Shown piece after piece: positions 23,266 through 31,147 of a DNA stretch of 49,130 nucleotides. Positions within the stretch are counted from its first letter, which is position 1. Every line of letters starts with the position of its first letter. Source of the DNA: Mycolicibacterium palauense (lineage in GTDB: Bacteria > Actinomycetota > Actinomycetes > Mycobacteriales > Mycobacteriaceae); assembly GCF_002592005.1 (NCBI RefSeq), contig NZ_NVQF01000041.1, positions 1-49,130 on the forward strand. Reading direction: 5' to 3'. The position numbers and the translations under genes are program-made. The notes beneath the pieces are model-generated. The model searched no databases and was not told where the DNA came from. It saw only the letters and a program-made list of their open reading frames with translations.

Positions 23266-24510
23266 CTAGCTACCGGTCACCGTCAGATAGATCAACAGCA
23301 TGTTCAGCAGACTAATCACCGCGGCGATCACCCAGCCGAGCGTGGTGGTCACACGACGGTTGACGTCCTCGCCCATCAGGGTCGCGTCGTTGGTCATCCG
23401 CACCAGCGGAATCAGCGCGAACGGGATCCCGAAGGACAGCACCACCTGCGAGAGCACCAGGGCGCGACTGGGGTCGAATCCCACCGCCAGGACCACCAGG
23501 GCCGGCAGCAGCGTCACCAGCCGGCGCAGCAGCATCGGCACCGAGACCTTCAGCAGGCCCTGCATGATCATCGCGCCCGCGTAGGCCCCCACCGAGGTGG
23601 AGGCCAGCCCCGAGGCCAGCAGGCCGACGGCGAACAACAGCGCGACCGTCGGTCCCAGGCTGTCGCGCACCGCGTCGTAGGCGCCCTCGATGGAATCGGT
23701 GTTCTCCCGGCCGCGCAGGTTGGTCGCGGCCACCAGCAGCATCCCGATGTTCACCGCCCCGGCCAGCACCATCGCCAACGCGACGTCCCAGCGGGTGGCG
23801 CGCAACAGGCGCCGCCGCTGCGGCCCGGGCTCGGGGTGGCCGTGCCGGTCGCGGGTCAACCCGGAATGCAGGTAGACCGCGTGCGGCATCAGGGTCGCCC
23901 CCAGCATCGCCGAGGCCAACAGGACGCTCTCGGCGCCCTCGAAGCGCGGCACCAGGCCGGCGACCATCTCGTCGACGGGCGGCGGCGCGACGACGAGGCT
24001 GCTGAGGAAGCCGATCGCGATGACGGCCAGTAGCCCGACGACGACGGTTTCGAAAGTCCGCTGGCCGCGGCGGCTCTGAACGGCCAGCAGCATCAGCGAC
24101 ACCGCGCCGGTGATGATGCCGCCGAGCAGCAGCGGCAGATCGAACAACAGGTACAGGGCCAGCGCTCCGCCGACCACCTCGGCCAGATCGGTGGCCATCG
24201 CCACCAGTTCGGCCTGCAGCCAGTACAGGATGCGGGTCGGGCGACCGGTGCGTTCGGCGACGGTTTCGGGCAGCGAGCGGCCGGTGACCAGGCCCAGCTT
24301 GGCCGACAGGTACTGAATCAGGCTGGCCATCAGGTTGGCCAGCACGATCACCCACAGCAGCAGGAAGCCGAATTGCGCACCGGCGCTGACATTCGCGGCG
24401 ACGTTGCCGGGGTCGACGTAGGCGATGGCCGCGACGAAGGCCGGCCCGAGCAGGTAGATCGACGGCATCCGGCGGGGCATCCGGCGCGGTGAACGCACGC
24501 GCTGTGTCAA
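23266..24510 (-). CDS. mntH: NRAMP-family divalent metal (Mn2+/Fe2+) transporter MntH
   Basis: A 414-aa integral membrane protein with about 11 helices, importing Mn2+ or Fe2+ with protons. The metal-site motif DPGN (33-36) in helix 1 and MPHAVYLHSG in helix 6 are both present. The 3' end is the attachment site of the satellite: the native end would be ...LTVTG-stop, now ...LTVTGS-stop. TTG 24510 gives the listed start; a GTG four codons later or internal ATGs are possible. Natively it would run directly into the cyclotransferase-fusion gene (TGA-ATG). Confidence 0.92.
   Translation of the reverse strand: MTQRVRSPRRMPRRMPSIYLLGPAFVAAIAYVDPGNVAANVSAGAQFGFLLLWVIVLANLMASLIQYLSAKLGLVTGRSLPETVAERTGRPTRILYWLQAELVAMATDLAEVVGGALALYLLFDLPLLLGGIITGAVSLMLLAVQSRRGQRTFETVVVGLLAVIAIGFLSSLVVAPPPVDEMVAGLVPRFEGAESVLLASAMLGATLMPHAVYLHSGLTRDRHGHPEPGPQRRRLLRATRWDVALAMVLAGAVNIGMLLVAATNLRGRENTDSIEGAYDAVRDSLGPTVALLFAVGLLASGLASTSVGAYAGAMIMQGLLKVSVPMLLRRLVTLLPALVVLAVGFDPSRALVLSQVVLSFGIPFALIPLVRMTNDATLMGEDVNRRVTTTLGWVIAAVISLLNMLLIYLTVTGS
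23273..23294. repeat. attR core (22-bp direct repeat) inside the mntH 3' end
   Basis: Identical to 13457-13478. It covers the last codons of mntH (encoding LIYLTVTG). After the core, the element supplies T-AGC-TAG, adding one Ser before a new stop, so mntH stays intact. Confidence 0.9.
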
Positions 24511-24539
24511 CCCGCCCCCGCTTTCGTTCCTGCACGTCG

Positions 24540-24575
24540 AATCAAAAAGTTAGGATAAACGAAAATATGCCGGTG
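24540..24575 (-). promoter_or_regulatory. Candidate mntH promoter and metal-regulator site
   Basis: On the minus strand TTGCCA is followed after 16 bases by TATCCT, a plausible -35/-10 pair, in a short AT-rich patch. The -10 overlaps GTTAGGATAAAC, which loosely resembles half of an iron or manganese regulator box. Low confidence, based only on sequence. Confidence 0.35.
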
Positions 24576-24611
24576 GCAACCCCCGGGCGCTGCGTGAGGA
24601 GCGCAGACGGA

Positions 24612-24649
24612 AACGGCGCGGCGACATCACGCGATGTCGCCGCGCCGTT
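24612..24649 (-). terminator. Strong hairpin terminator between the secreted-protein gene and mntH
   Basis: A perfect 17-bp stem (AACGGCGCGGCGACATC and its complement) with a 4-base loop ACGC lies about 20 bp after the stop of the small secreted protein gene. There is no T run, as is usual in mycobacteria. It would insulate mntH from upstream transcription. Confidence 0.7.
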
Positions 24650-24670
24650 CCCGTTCGGGTCAGCCGTGGA

Positions 24671-24934
24671 TCACATGAACCACATGCCGCCGCCCCAGCC
24701 CTCCCACGGGAAGGCGTAGACCGACGGAGTGGAGGACAGCTGTGCATTGCCCGGGTCGGTGCATTCGGTGGTGGCGCCGCCCTGCTCGCCGCCTCCGCCG
24801 CTCTCGGTTCCTTCACAGCTCGGCATCAGCGGCTCGTTGGCCCCTGGTTCCGCCGCGGCGACGGGAGCAACTGCCATCGCAACCCCGCCGGCGAACAGCA
24901 GCCCGGCCAGCGCGCCCGCAGTTCTCTTCATCAT
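24671..24934 (-). CDS. Small secreted hypothetical protein
   Basis: An 87-aa protein with an N-terminal signal peptide (MMKRTAGALAGLLFAGGVAMAVAPVAAAE; likely cut after AAA near residue 28). The mature part is Gly/Glu/Thr-rich with two Cys (PSCEG and TECTDPGN) that may form a disulfide, ending in a Trp/Gly-rich WEGWGGGMWFM. No family is recognised. It is followed by a strong terminator and is probably a single-gene unit. Confidence 0.65.
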   Translation of the reverse strand: MMKRTAGALAGLLFAGGVAMAVAPVAAAEPGANEPLMPSCEGTESGGGGEQGGATTECTDPGNAQLSSTPSVYAFPWEGWGGGMWFM

Positions 24935-24978
24935 CGGATTCCCTTTCAGCCGATTTCACACCGCACGATTACAGCGCA

Positions 24979-26055
24979 TCACTGAGCAGCGTATAACCCT
25001 TTGCCCGTCACCAATGGTAAGTCGAGCATGCTGGTGATGCCGGGCGGCGCGGCGACCACCGCCGGGATGGCGTTGACCACCCGCATCGCCGTCGCAACCA
25101 GGCCCGCATGGTTGTGGTCGCCGTGGGGACTGCCCAGGCACAGGTCCAACGCGTACGAGGGCTCGCCGGTGATCTCGACCCGGTAGGAGCCGCCGGGTTG
25201 GGCCGGTTGCGGCCAGTCCGGGCACAGGTCCTCGCGCAGCCGGGTCACATGCTCGAGGACGACGGCGGCCTGCCCGTCCACCATGCCGCGCACCTCGAAG
25301 CGCAACGCCGCCGCGGTGCCCTTGTCGATATGCCCGGCGGCGATGTCGAACGCCTCCGGGGCCGGTTCCCGGACATAGATCTCCTCGACCGCGTCGAGGG
25401 TGATGCCCAGCCCCGCCGCCAGCTGCCGCACCACCGAACCCCACGCCATGCTCAGCACCCCGGTCTGCAGCAGCAGCGGAATCTCGTCGAGCGGCCTGCC
25501 GAAACCCATCACGTCGAACATCACCGTCGCGCTGTCGTAGGTGGCGTAGTCGACGATCTCCATGCAACGGACCTGCTCTACCCGCTGACAGGTCCCGGTC
25601 AGCGCCAGCGGCAACAGGTCATTGGCGAAACCGGGGTCGATCCCGTTGACGAACAGGCTGGCGCCGCCGTCGCGGGCGGCGTCGGCCAGCGGCTGGATCA
25701 GCTCGTCGGGGATCACCTGGTAGGGGTACTGCAGGAACACCGGGCCGCTCCCCACGACATTGACCCCGGCGGCCAGGATGCGGCGGTAGTCCTCCAGCGC
25801 CTCGGGCAGCCGGTTGTCGGCCATCGCGGTGTAGACCGCGCACTGCGGGCCGCCGGCCAGCACCGCGGCCAGATCGTCGGTGGCCGTGACCCCGGTGGTG
25901 ACGTCGAGGCCGGCCAATTCGCCGGCGTCGAGGCCCACCTTCGCCGGGGAGGACACCCACACCCCGGTGAGCTCGAAGTCGGGATTGGTGATCAGCGCGG
26001 TCAGGGCGTGCCTGCCCACGTTTCCGGTGCCAATCTGTGCAACGCGAATCGCCAT
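24979..26055 (-). CDS. NAD(P)-dependent reductase/dehydrogenase of the dihydrodipicolinate-reductase-like type (Rv0926c-like)
   Basis: A 358-aa Rossmann-fold protein. The N-terminal MAIRVAQIGTGNVGRHALTAL binds NAD(P); it continues with TGVWVSSPAKVGLDAGELAG and NGIDPGFANDLLPL. The family is usually annotated as dihydrodipicolinate reductase or amine-dehydrogenase-like but acts on unknown, probably lipid-derived, substrates in mycobacteria. It lies 13 bp after the SDR gene on the same strand, the arrangement of Rv0927c-Rv0926c, and would share the KstR-like operator upstream of that gene. Confidence 0.82.
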   Translation of the reverse strand: MAIRVAQIGTGNVGRHALTALITNPDFELTGVWVSSPAKVGLDAGELAGLDVTTGVTATDDLAAVLAGGPQCAVYTAMADNRLPEALEDYRRILAAGVNVVGSGPVFLQYPYQVIPDELIQPLADAARDGGASLFVNGIDPGFANDLLPLALTGTCQRVEQVRCMEIVDYATYDSATVMFDVMGFGRPLDEIPLLLQTGVLSMAWGSVVRQLAAGLGITLDAVEEIYVREPAPEAFDIAAGHIDKGTAAALRFEVRGMVDGQAAVVLEHVTRLREDLCPDWPQPAQPGGSYRVEITGEPSYALDLCLGSPHGDHNHAGLVATAMRVVNAIPAVVAAPPGITSMLDLPLVTGKGLYAAQ

Positions 26056-26068
26056 CTGCCGATGTCCT

Positions 26069-26860
26069 TTACAGGTCGGGAAGGGGTAGGTCCAGGTTGG
26101 GGAACGTGATGCCGCCGTCGACCTCCAGGGTCTTTCCTGTGAGGTAGCTGCCGGCGGGGGAGGCCAGGTAGACCGCCGCGGCGGCGATGTCGGCCGGGTC
26201 GCCCAGGCGGCGCAGCGGTGTCGCCCTCTCCATCGGGGTGCGCAGCTCCTCGTTGGCGGCGACGACGTCGAGCGCCGAGGTCAGGATCGAGCCGGGGGCG
26301 ATGGCGTTGACGCGGATGCGCGGGCACAGGTCCAGCGCTGCCAGCCGGGTGTAGTGCGCCAGGGCGGCCTTGGCGGTGCCGTAGGCGGCGAACCCGCGCC
26401 CGGCCAGCCGGCCCATCGTCGAGGTGATGTTGATGGCGCTGCCGCCGCCGGAGTGCTCGAGCATGATCGGGACGGCCGCGGTGAGCAGGGCGTGCGCGGT
26501 GGAGACGTTGAAGGTGAACGCGTTGCGAAGGTCCTTCGCGGAGGTGTCCAGCAGCGCCCCCGGCATCGTCCCGCCGACGTTGTTGACGACGATGTCTAGT
26601 CGGCCGAACACCTCCGCCGCGGTGCCCGCCAGTCCGGCCGTCGCCTCCGGATGGGCCAGGTCGCCGACGACGACGTGGGCACGCCGGCCGGTGCCACGGA
26701 TCTGCTCGGCCACGGCGTCGAGTTCTGTCGCTGTGCGCGAGGCGATCACGACGTCGGCACCGGCCTCGGCGAAGGCGATCGCGATCGCCGCGCCCAGGCC
26801 CCGGCCGGCGCCGGTGACCACCGCCACCTGATCGTCGAGGCGGAATCTGTCAAGGATCAC
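26069..26860 (-). CDS. Short-chain dehydrogenase/reductase (Rv0927c-like)
   Basis: A 263-aa SDR. It has the cofactor motif VVTGAGRGLGAAIA, the NNVGGTMPG motif, catalytic Ser of INITSTMGR and Y-x-x-x-K in AAYGTAKAAL, and a C-terminal GKTLEVDGGITFPN. It interconverts an alcohol and a ketone using NAD(P). GTG 26860 is chosen because it immediately precedes the first conserved strand; the frame is open upstream but crosses the operator. A KstR-type palindrome 57 bp upstream suggests a role in sterol breakdown or its by-products. Confidence 0.88.
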   Translation of the reverse strand: MILDRFRLDDQVAVVTGAGRGLGAAIAIAFAEAGADVVIASRTATELDAVAEQIRGTGRRAHVVVGDLAHPEATAGLAGTAAEVFGRLDIVVNNVGGTMPGALLDTSAKDLRNAFTFNVSTAHALLTAAVPIMLEHSGGGSAINITSTMGRLAGRGFAAYGTAKAALAHYTRLAALDLCPRIRVNAIAPGSILTSALDVVAANEELRTPMERATPLRRLGDPADIAAAAVYLASPAGSYLTGKTLEVDGGITFPNLDLPLPDL

Positions 26861-26916
26861 GGGAAGCCACGCTAACAACTCCGCGGTCCTCCGCGGACCG
26901 CATTGCGCAAGGTTTT

Positions 26917-26930
26917 TAGAACAGGTTCTA
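26917..26930. promoter_or_regulatory. KstR-type operator (cholesterol regulon)
   Basis: TAGAACAGGTTCTA is a perfect palindrome and fits the published KstR consensus TnnAACnnGTTnnA. It lies in the divergent region, 57 bp before the SDR start and 106 bp before the type III PKS start, so it could control either or both. Confidence 0.7.
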
Positions 26931-27035
26931 GTGCTGAGCGGCGGTCGCCGGTGGCGCGATAGGCATAGCATGGCAGCAGGGGAGGCCGACAAAGGTGGAC
27001 GACCATATGAACGCCGAACCCCATAGCGTGAGCCG

Positions 27036-28085
27036 ATGAATCCGACCCCAGCGGAGCCGGCGATCAGATCGGCCGTCGTGGAGCTTCCGCCGCACCGCTA
27101 CGGCCAGGAGGAACTGATCTCCGCGCTGTCCGGCCTGGCCGGCCAGGAGTTCGGACGCTTCGCGGAGGCGAGCGGAGTGGCGTCGCGCCACCTGGCGCTG
27201 CCGTTGGAGCGCTACCCGGAACTGACCGGCTTCACCGAGGCCAACGCGGCCTACAACGAAGTGGCGCTTGATCTTTCCGAGCGGGCCCTGCTCTCCGCGC
27301 TGGACCGCGCCGCGCTGCATCCCGCCGACGTCGACATCGTGTTCTCCACCACCGTCACCGGCCTGGCCGTGCCGACATTGGAGGCGCGGCTGGCCAACCG
27401 GATCGGCCTGCGCCCCGATGTCAAGCGGGTGCCGCTGTTCGGGCTGGGCTGCGTCGCAGGTGCCGCCGGCGTGGCCCGGATGACCGACTACCTGCTGGCC
27501 TACCCCGATCAGGTGGCCGTGCTGCTGGCCGTCGAGCTGTGTTCGCTGACCATCCAGCGTGACGACACCTCGGTGGCGAACCTGGTGGCCTCCAGCCTGT
27601 TCGGTGACGGCGCGGGTGCCGTCGTCGCCACCGGCGCGGCCCGCGCCACCGGCGGGCCCCGCGTATTGGGCACCCGCAGCAGGCTCTACCCCGACAGCGA
27701 GAACGTCATGGGATGGCGGATCGGTACCGAGGGTTTCCGGATCGTGCTGTCGGCGGACGTGCCCACGGTGGCCGAGAAGTACCTCGGCGAAGACGTGCGG
27801 CTGTTCCTCGACGAGTTCGGACTGACCCCGGACGACATCGCCACCTGGGTGTGCCACCCCGGCGGCCCCAAGGTGATCGAGGCCGTCGAGGACACGCTGG
27901 AGCTGCCGGCCGGCACCCTGGACCGGACCCGGGAGTCGTTGCGGCAGAACGGTAACCTCTCCTCGGTCTCGGTGCTCGACGTGCTGCGCGCCAACTTGGC
28001 CGAGCCGCCGGAGCCGGGCTCCTACGGGTTGATGATTGCGATGGGCCCGGGCTTCTGCTCCGAACTGGTGTTGCTGCGGTGGTGA
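27036..28085 (+). CDS. Type III polyketide synthase (chalcone-synthase family)
   Basis: A 349-aa homodimer-type condensing enzyme that extends an acyl-CoA starter with malonyl-type units, giving alkylpyrones or alkylresorcinols in mycobacterial and Streptomyces relatives. The catalytic triad is visible: Cys139 (FGLGCVAGAAG), His274 (WVCHPGGPKV) and Asn307 (QNGNLSSVSVLDVL); GPG near the end is also conserved. It is the first gene of a three-gene plus-strand operon with an isoprenylcysteine-methyltransferase-like gene (4-bp gap) and a flavoprotein, the order of the srsABC phenolic-lipid operon. Confidence 0.93.
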   Translation: MNPTPAEPAIRSAVVELPPHRYGQEELISALSGLAGQEFGRFAEASGVASRHLALPLERYPELTGFTEANAAYNEVALDLSERALLSALDRAALHPADVDIVFSTTVTGLAVPTLEARLANRIGLRPDVKRVPLFGLGCVAGAAGVARMTDYLLAYPDQVAVLLAVELCSLTIQRDDTSVANLVASSLFGDGAGAVVATGAARATGGPRVLGTRSRLYPDSENVMGWRIGTEGFRIVLSADVPTVAEKYLGEDVRLFLDEFGLTPDDIATWVCHPGGPKVIEAVEDTLELPAGTLDRTRESLRQNGNLSSVSVLDVLRANLAEPPEPGSYGLMIAMGPGFCSELVLLRW

Positions 28086-28089
28086 GCCC

Positions 28090-28644
28090 GTGTACTACCT
28101 GCTGATCGTCGTGGTCGCCCTGGAGCGGGTGGCCGAACTCGTCGTCTCGCGGCGCAACGCCGCCTGGGCGTTCGCCCGGGGTGGCCGGGAGTTCGGACGT
28201 GGCCACTACCCGGTCATGGTCGCGCTGCACGCCGCGCTGTTGCTGGGCTGTGTGCTCGAGGTCTGGCTGGGCCAGCGGCCGTTCCTGCCGTGGTTGGGCT
28301 GGCCGATGCTCGCGGTGGTGCTACTGGCCCAGGTGCTGCGCTGGTGGTGCATCGCGACGCTGGGGCGGCGGTGGAACACGCTGGTGATCGTGGTGCCCGG
28401 TGCGCCGTTGGTGCGTCGCGGGCCCTACCGGCTGCTGCACCACCCCAACTACGTGGCGGTGGTGATCGAGGGCATCGCCCTGCCGCTGGTGCACACCGCC
28501 TGGGTCACCGCGGTGTGCTTCACGGTGGCCAACGCGGCGCTGCTGGCGGTGCGGATCCGGGTGGAGAACGCGGCGCTGGGCTACACCGACTCCACGACCG
28601 ACCCCACGATCGACCCCACGCCATCCGGAACCAGCGGGCCATGA
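28090..28644 (+). CDS. Isoprenylcysteine-carboxyl-methyltransferase-like membrane methyltransferase (SrsB-like)
   Basis: A 184-aa membrane protein with four to five hydrophobic helices and the family signature VRRGPYRLLHHPNYVAVVIEG, which binds SAM in ICMT-like enzymes. Next to type III PKSs such proteins O- or C-methylate the resorcinol or pyrone product at the membrane. The GTG at 28090 follows the PKS stop by four bases. The end carries a short Asp-Pro-Thr repeat (TTDPTIDPTP), and the stop overlaps the next ATG (ATGA). Confidence 0.82.
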   Translation: MYYLLIVVVALERVAELVVSRRNAAWAFARGGREFGRGHYPVMVALHAALLLGCVLEVWLGQRPFLPWLGWPMLAVVLLAQVLRWWCIATLGRRWNTLVIVVPGAPLVRRGPYRLLHHPNYVAVVIEGIALPLVHTAWVTAVCFTVANAALLAVRIRVENAALGYTDSTTDPTIDPTPSGTSGP

Positions 28645-29657
28645 CCGGGCACGATGTCGACCTGCTCGTCGTCGGGGGCGGCCCGGCGGGTCTGGCCGCC
28701 GCGCTGGCGGCGCGGGCGCGGGGCCTCTCGGTGGTGGTGATCGAACCCCGGGACAGCCCGATCGACAAGGCGTGCGGCGAGGGGTTGATGCCGGGGGGCC
28801 TGCGGGCGCTGACGGCGCTGGGGGTGGATCCGGCGGGAGTGCCGTTGCGGGGCATCGCCTATCTCGATGGCGAACGACGTGCCGAGGCGTGTTTCGACGC
28901 CGGCCCCGGTCGTGGGGTCCGGCGTACGACGCTGCACGCGGCCCTGGCTTCCCGCGCCAAAGAACTGGACACCGAGTGGATCCCGCAGAAGGTGACCGAG
29001 GTCGTCCAGGACCCCACCGGCGTGCGTGCGGCGGGCGTGCGGGCCCGCTATCTGATCGGAGCCGACGGTCTGCATTCCGCGGTGCGCCGGGCGGTCGGCA
29101 TTCCCACGGTGGTCGGCACACCGCGCCGGTTCGGCGTGCGCCGGCACTACCGGATCGCACCGTGGTCGGAGTTCGTCGAGGTCTACTGGTCGCCGTGGGG
29201 CGAGGCCTACGTGACGCCCGTGGAACCCGATCTGGTGGGGGTGGCGATCCTGAGCCGCCACCGTCCCGACCTCGACTGGTTTCCGGGGTTGGCCCGGCGG
29301 CTGGCCGGCGCCGCGCACACCGCCGAACGCGGCTGCGGACCGCTGCGGCAGGTGGTGTCACGGCGCGTGGCGGGCCGGGTGCTGCTCGTCGGTGACGCCG
29401 CCGGCTACGAGGACGCCCTGACCGGGGAAGGTGTCAGCCTGGCGGTCAAGCAGGCCGGCGTCGCCGTCTGCGCGCTCAGTGCCGGCCGGCCGGAATCCTA
29501 TGAGCGCGAATGGCGCCGGGTGACCCGCCGCTACCGGTTGCTCACCAGGGGATTGGTGGTGGGGACCGCGACCACCGGCGGGCGGCGAGCCGTGGTGCCG
29601 GTCTGCCGCGCCCTGCCGGGTGTTTTCGGCCGGGCGGTCAACCTGCTGGCCGGGTGA
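28641..29657 (+). CDS. FAD-dependent oxidoreductase / hydroxylase (SrsC- or geranylgeranyl-reductase-like)
   Basis: A 338-aa flavoprotein of the p-hydroxybenzoate-hydroxylase fold. The FAD motif is LLVVGGGPAGLAAALAARARG; then ACGEGLMPGG, the DG motif YLIGADGLHSAVRR and the GD motif VLLVGDAAGYEDALTGEGVSLA. With the type III PKS and methyltransferase it probably hydroxylates the aromatic polyketide, giving a hydroquinone or quinone lipid. Its last 20 bp overlap the 3' end of the convergent tetR gene. Confidence 0.85.
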   Translation: MTGHDVDLLVVGGGPAGLAAALAARARGLSVVVIEPRDSPIDKACGEGLMPGGLRALTALGVDPAGVPLRGIAYLDGERRAEACFDAGPGRGVRRTTLHAALASRAKELDTEWIPQKVTEVVQDPTGVRAAGVRARYLIGADGLHSAVRRAVGIPTVVGTPRRFGVRRHYRIAPWSEFVEVYWSPWGEAYVTPVEPDLVGVAILSRHRPDLDWFPGLARRLAGAAHTAERGCGPLRQVVSRRVAGRVLLVGDAAGYEDALTGEGVSLAVKQAGVAVCALSAGRPESYEREWRRVTRRYRLLTRGLVVGTATTGGRRAVVPVCRALPGVFGRAVNLLAG

Positions 29658-30228
29658 CCGCGAGCCGCCGCGCCAGTTCGGCCTCCACGTCGCGCAGTGG
29701 CTGCGGCGAACGCTGCGCGCGGGCCTGCAACAGGCCGCCCTCGATCGCGCTGACGCAGAACGAGGCCAGCGCCGCCGGGTCGCCCGGAATCTCGGGATGG
29801 CGGCGCAGCGAGACCTCGATGCGTTCCCGCAGCAGCGCGAACGCGTGCGCGGCCGCCTCGGTGATCTCCGGTTCGTCGGGCCCCGCCAGCGCCGCCGCCG
29901 CGATGGGGCATCCGGTGTCGTAGTCGGCGGCGTCGAGCGCCCGCACCCACATCGCGATCATGGCGCGCACCATCTCCGCGGGCGCGGCCGACTCGGCGTA
30001 GGTGTCGATGCGCCGGGCCGTCGAGGCTCCGGCGGCCTGGGTGACCGCGACCATCAGTTCGGTCTTGCCACCCGGAAAATGCTGGTAGATCGAGTTGCGC
30101 GCCGCCGCGCTGCGCCGCAGCAGGTCCGCCAGGCCGGTCGCGTGCACCCCGCGCTCCTGGACCATGGCGATGGCGTTGGCGATGAGGCGCTCCCGGGGCC
30201 CGGCGGCCTTGCCGGCGTCGGTGGTCAT
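29638..30228 (-). CDS. TetR-family transcriptional regulator
   Basis: A 196-aa regulator. The N-terminal HTH (RERLIANAIAMVQERGVHATGLADLLRRSAAARNSIYQHFPGGK) is a clear TetR domain, and the C-terminal part has YDTGCPIAAAAL, as in LmrA/YxaF-like TetR proteins. The ATG at 30228 overlaps the Ku stop as ATGA, so it is probably cotranscribed with ku, an unusual partner. Its target is unknown; the convergent PKS operon or ku itself are candidates. Confidence 0.88.
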   Translation of the reverse strand: MTTDAGKAAGPRERLIANAIAMVQERGVHATGLADLLRRSAAARNSIYQHFPGGKTELMVAVTQAAGASTARRIDTYAESAAPAEMVRAMIAMWVRALDAADYDTGCPIAAAALAGPDEPEITEAAAHAFALLRERIEVSLRRHPEIPGDPAALASFCVSAIEGGLLQARAQRSPQPLRDVEAELARRLAVTRPAG

Positions 30229-31124
30229 TTCCTGGCAGCCTCCTTGGCCGGTGTCTTCTTGGCCGGTGCTTTCTTGGCCGGTGTCTTTCGGGCCGGTGCC
30301 TTCGCGTCCGGCGAGGCGCCCGACTCTCCGGAGGCCTGCCGCTTCTTCACGCTGGCCTCCAGTTTGGCCAGCAGGTCCGAGACGTCCTCGGTCTCGTCGA
30401 GTTCGGTCGGTTGCTCCTCGACGGTGAACGCCTCGCCGCCCTCGAGTTTCGCCTCGACCAGCTCGCGGAGCTGCTCCTGATAGTCGTCGTGGAACTGGTC
30501 GGGGTTGAAGTCCTCGGCCATCGAGTCGACGACCTGACCGGCCATCTTCAACTCCGAGGGCTTGAGCTCCACCTTCTGGTCCAGGACGGGGAAGTCGGGG
30601 TCGCGGATCTCGTCGGGCCACAGCAGGGTGTGCACCACCATCACTTCGCGCTTGCTGAAGTCCTTGACCCGCAGGGCCGCCAGCCGGGTCTTGCTGCGCA
30701 GCGCGAAATGCACGATCGCGATCCGGTCGGTCTCCATCAGCGTCTTCGCCAGCAGCACATAGGACTTCGAGGACTTCGAATCCGGCTCCAGAAAGTAGCT
30801 GCGGTCGTACATGATGGGGTCGATCTGCTCGGCGGGCACGAATTCGAGCACCTCGATCTCGCGGCTGCGCTCCTCGGGCAGCGTCGCGATATCGTCGTCG
30901 GTGATGACCACGCTGCGGCCGTCGTCGGACTCGTAGGCGCGGGCGATGTCGCGGTACTCGACGACCTCGCCGCACACCTCGCAGACGCGCTTGTAGCGGA
31001 TGCGCCCGTTGTCCTTGGCGTGCACCTGATGGAACTTGATGTCGTGGTCCTCGGTGGCGCTGTACACCTTGACGGGCACGTTGACGAGCCCGAAGGCGAT
31101 CGATCCCTTCCAGATGGAGCGCAT
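30225..31124 (-). CDS. ku: Ku protein of bacterial non-homologous end joining
   Basis: A 299-aa homodimeric DNA-end-binding protein that recruits LigD. It starts MRSIWKGSIAFGLVNVPVKVYSA, the classic bacterial Ku start, and continues with IRYKRVCEVCGEVVEYRDIA, REIEVLEFVPAEQIDP and ELKPSELKMAGQVVDSM. The C-terminal tail (about 275-299) is rich in Lys/Ala/Pro (KTPAKKAPAKKTPAK), a DNA-binding extension known from mycobacterial Ku. The partner LigD gene is 8 kb away on the plus strand, separated by polyol genes. Confidence 0.95.
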   Translation of the reverse strand: MRSIWKGSIAFGLVNVPVKVYSATEDHDIKFHQVHAKDNGRIRYKRVCEVCGEVVEYRDIARAYESDDGRSVVITDDDIATLPEERSREIEVLEFVPAEQIDPIMYDRSYFLEPDSKSSKSYVLLAKTLMETDRIAIVHFALRSKTRLAALRVKDFSKREVMVVHTLLWPDEIRDPDFPVLDQKVELKPSELKMAGQVVDSMAEDFNPDQFHDDYQEQLRELVEAKLEGGEAFTVEEQPTELDETEDVSDLLAKLEASVKKRQASGESGASPDAKAPARKTPAKKAPAKKTPAKEAARK

Positions 31125-31147
31125 AAAGCCAGTATGGACCAGCAGGT

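Larger units (their letters stand above)
13457..23294. mobile_element. Integrated capsid-encoding phage satellite (mini-prophage) in mntH
   Basis: A 9.8-kb element bounded by identical 22-bp repeats. It contains integrase, HTH/excisionase-like protein, small zinc and coiled-coil proteins, HNH endonuclease, large terminase, portal, scaffold, HK97 capsid and two head-tail connector proteins. No tail, tape-measure, lysin, holin, replication or recognisable small-terminase gene is present. This is the scale and logic of mycobacterial phiRv1/phiRv2 and of capsid-forming phage-inducible islands, which package themselves and borrow tails from a helper phage. The structural genes run on the minus strand and end at a strong terminator. 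The HEPN-like cargo gene next to attL runs the other way. Confidence 0.85.
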
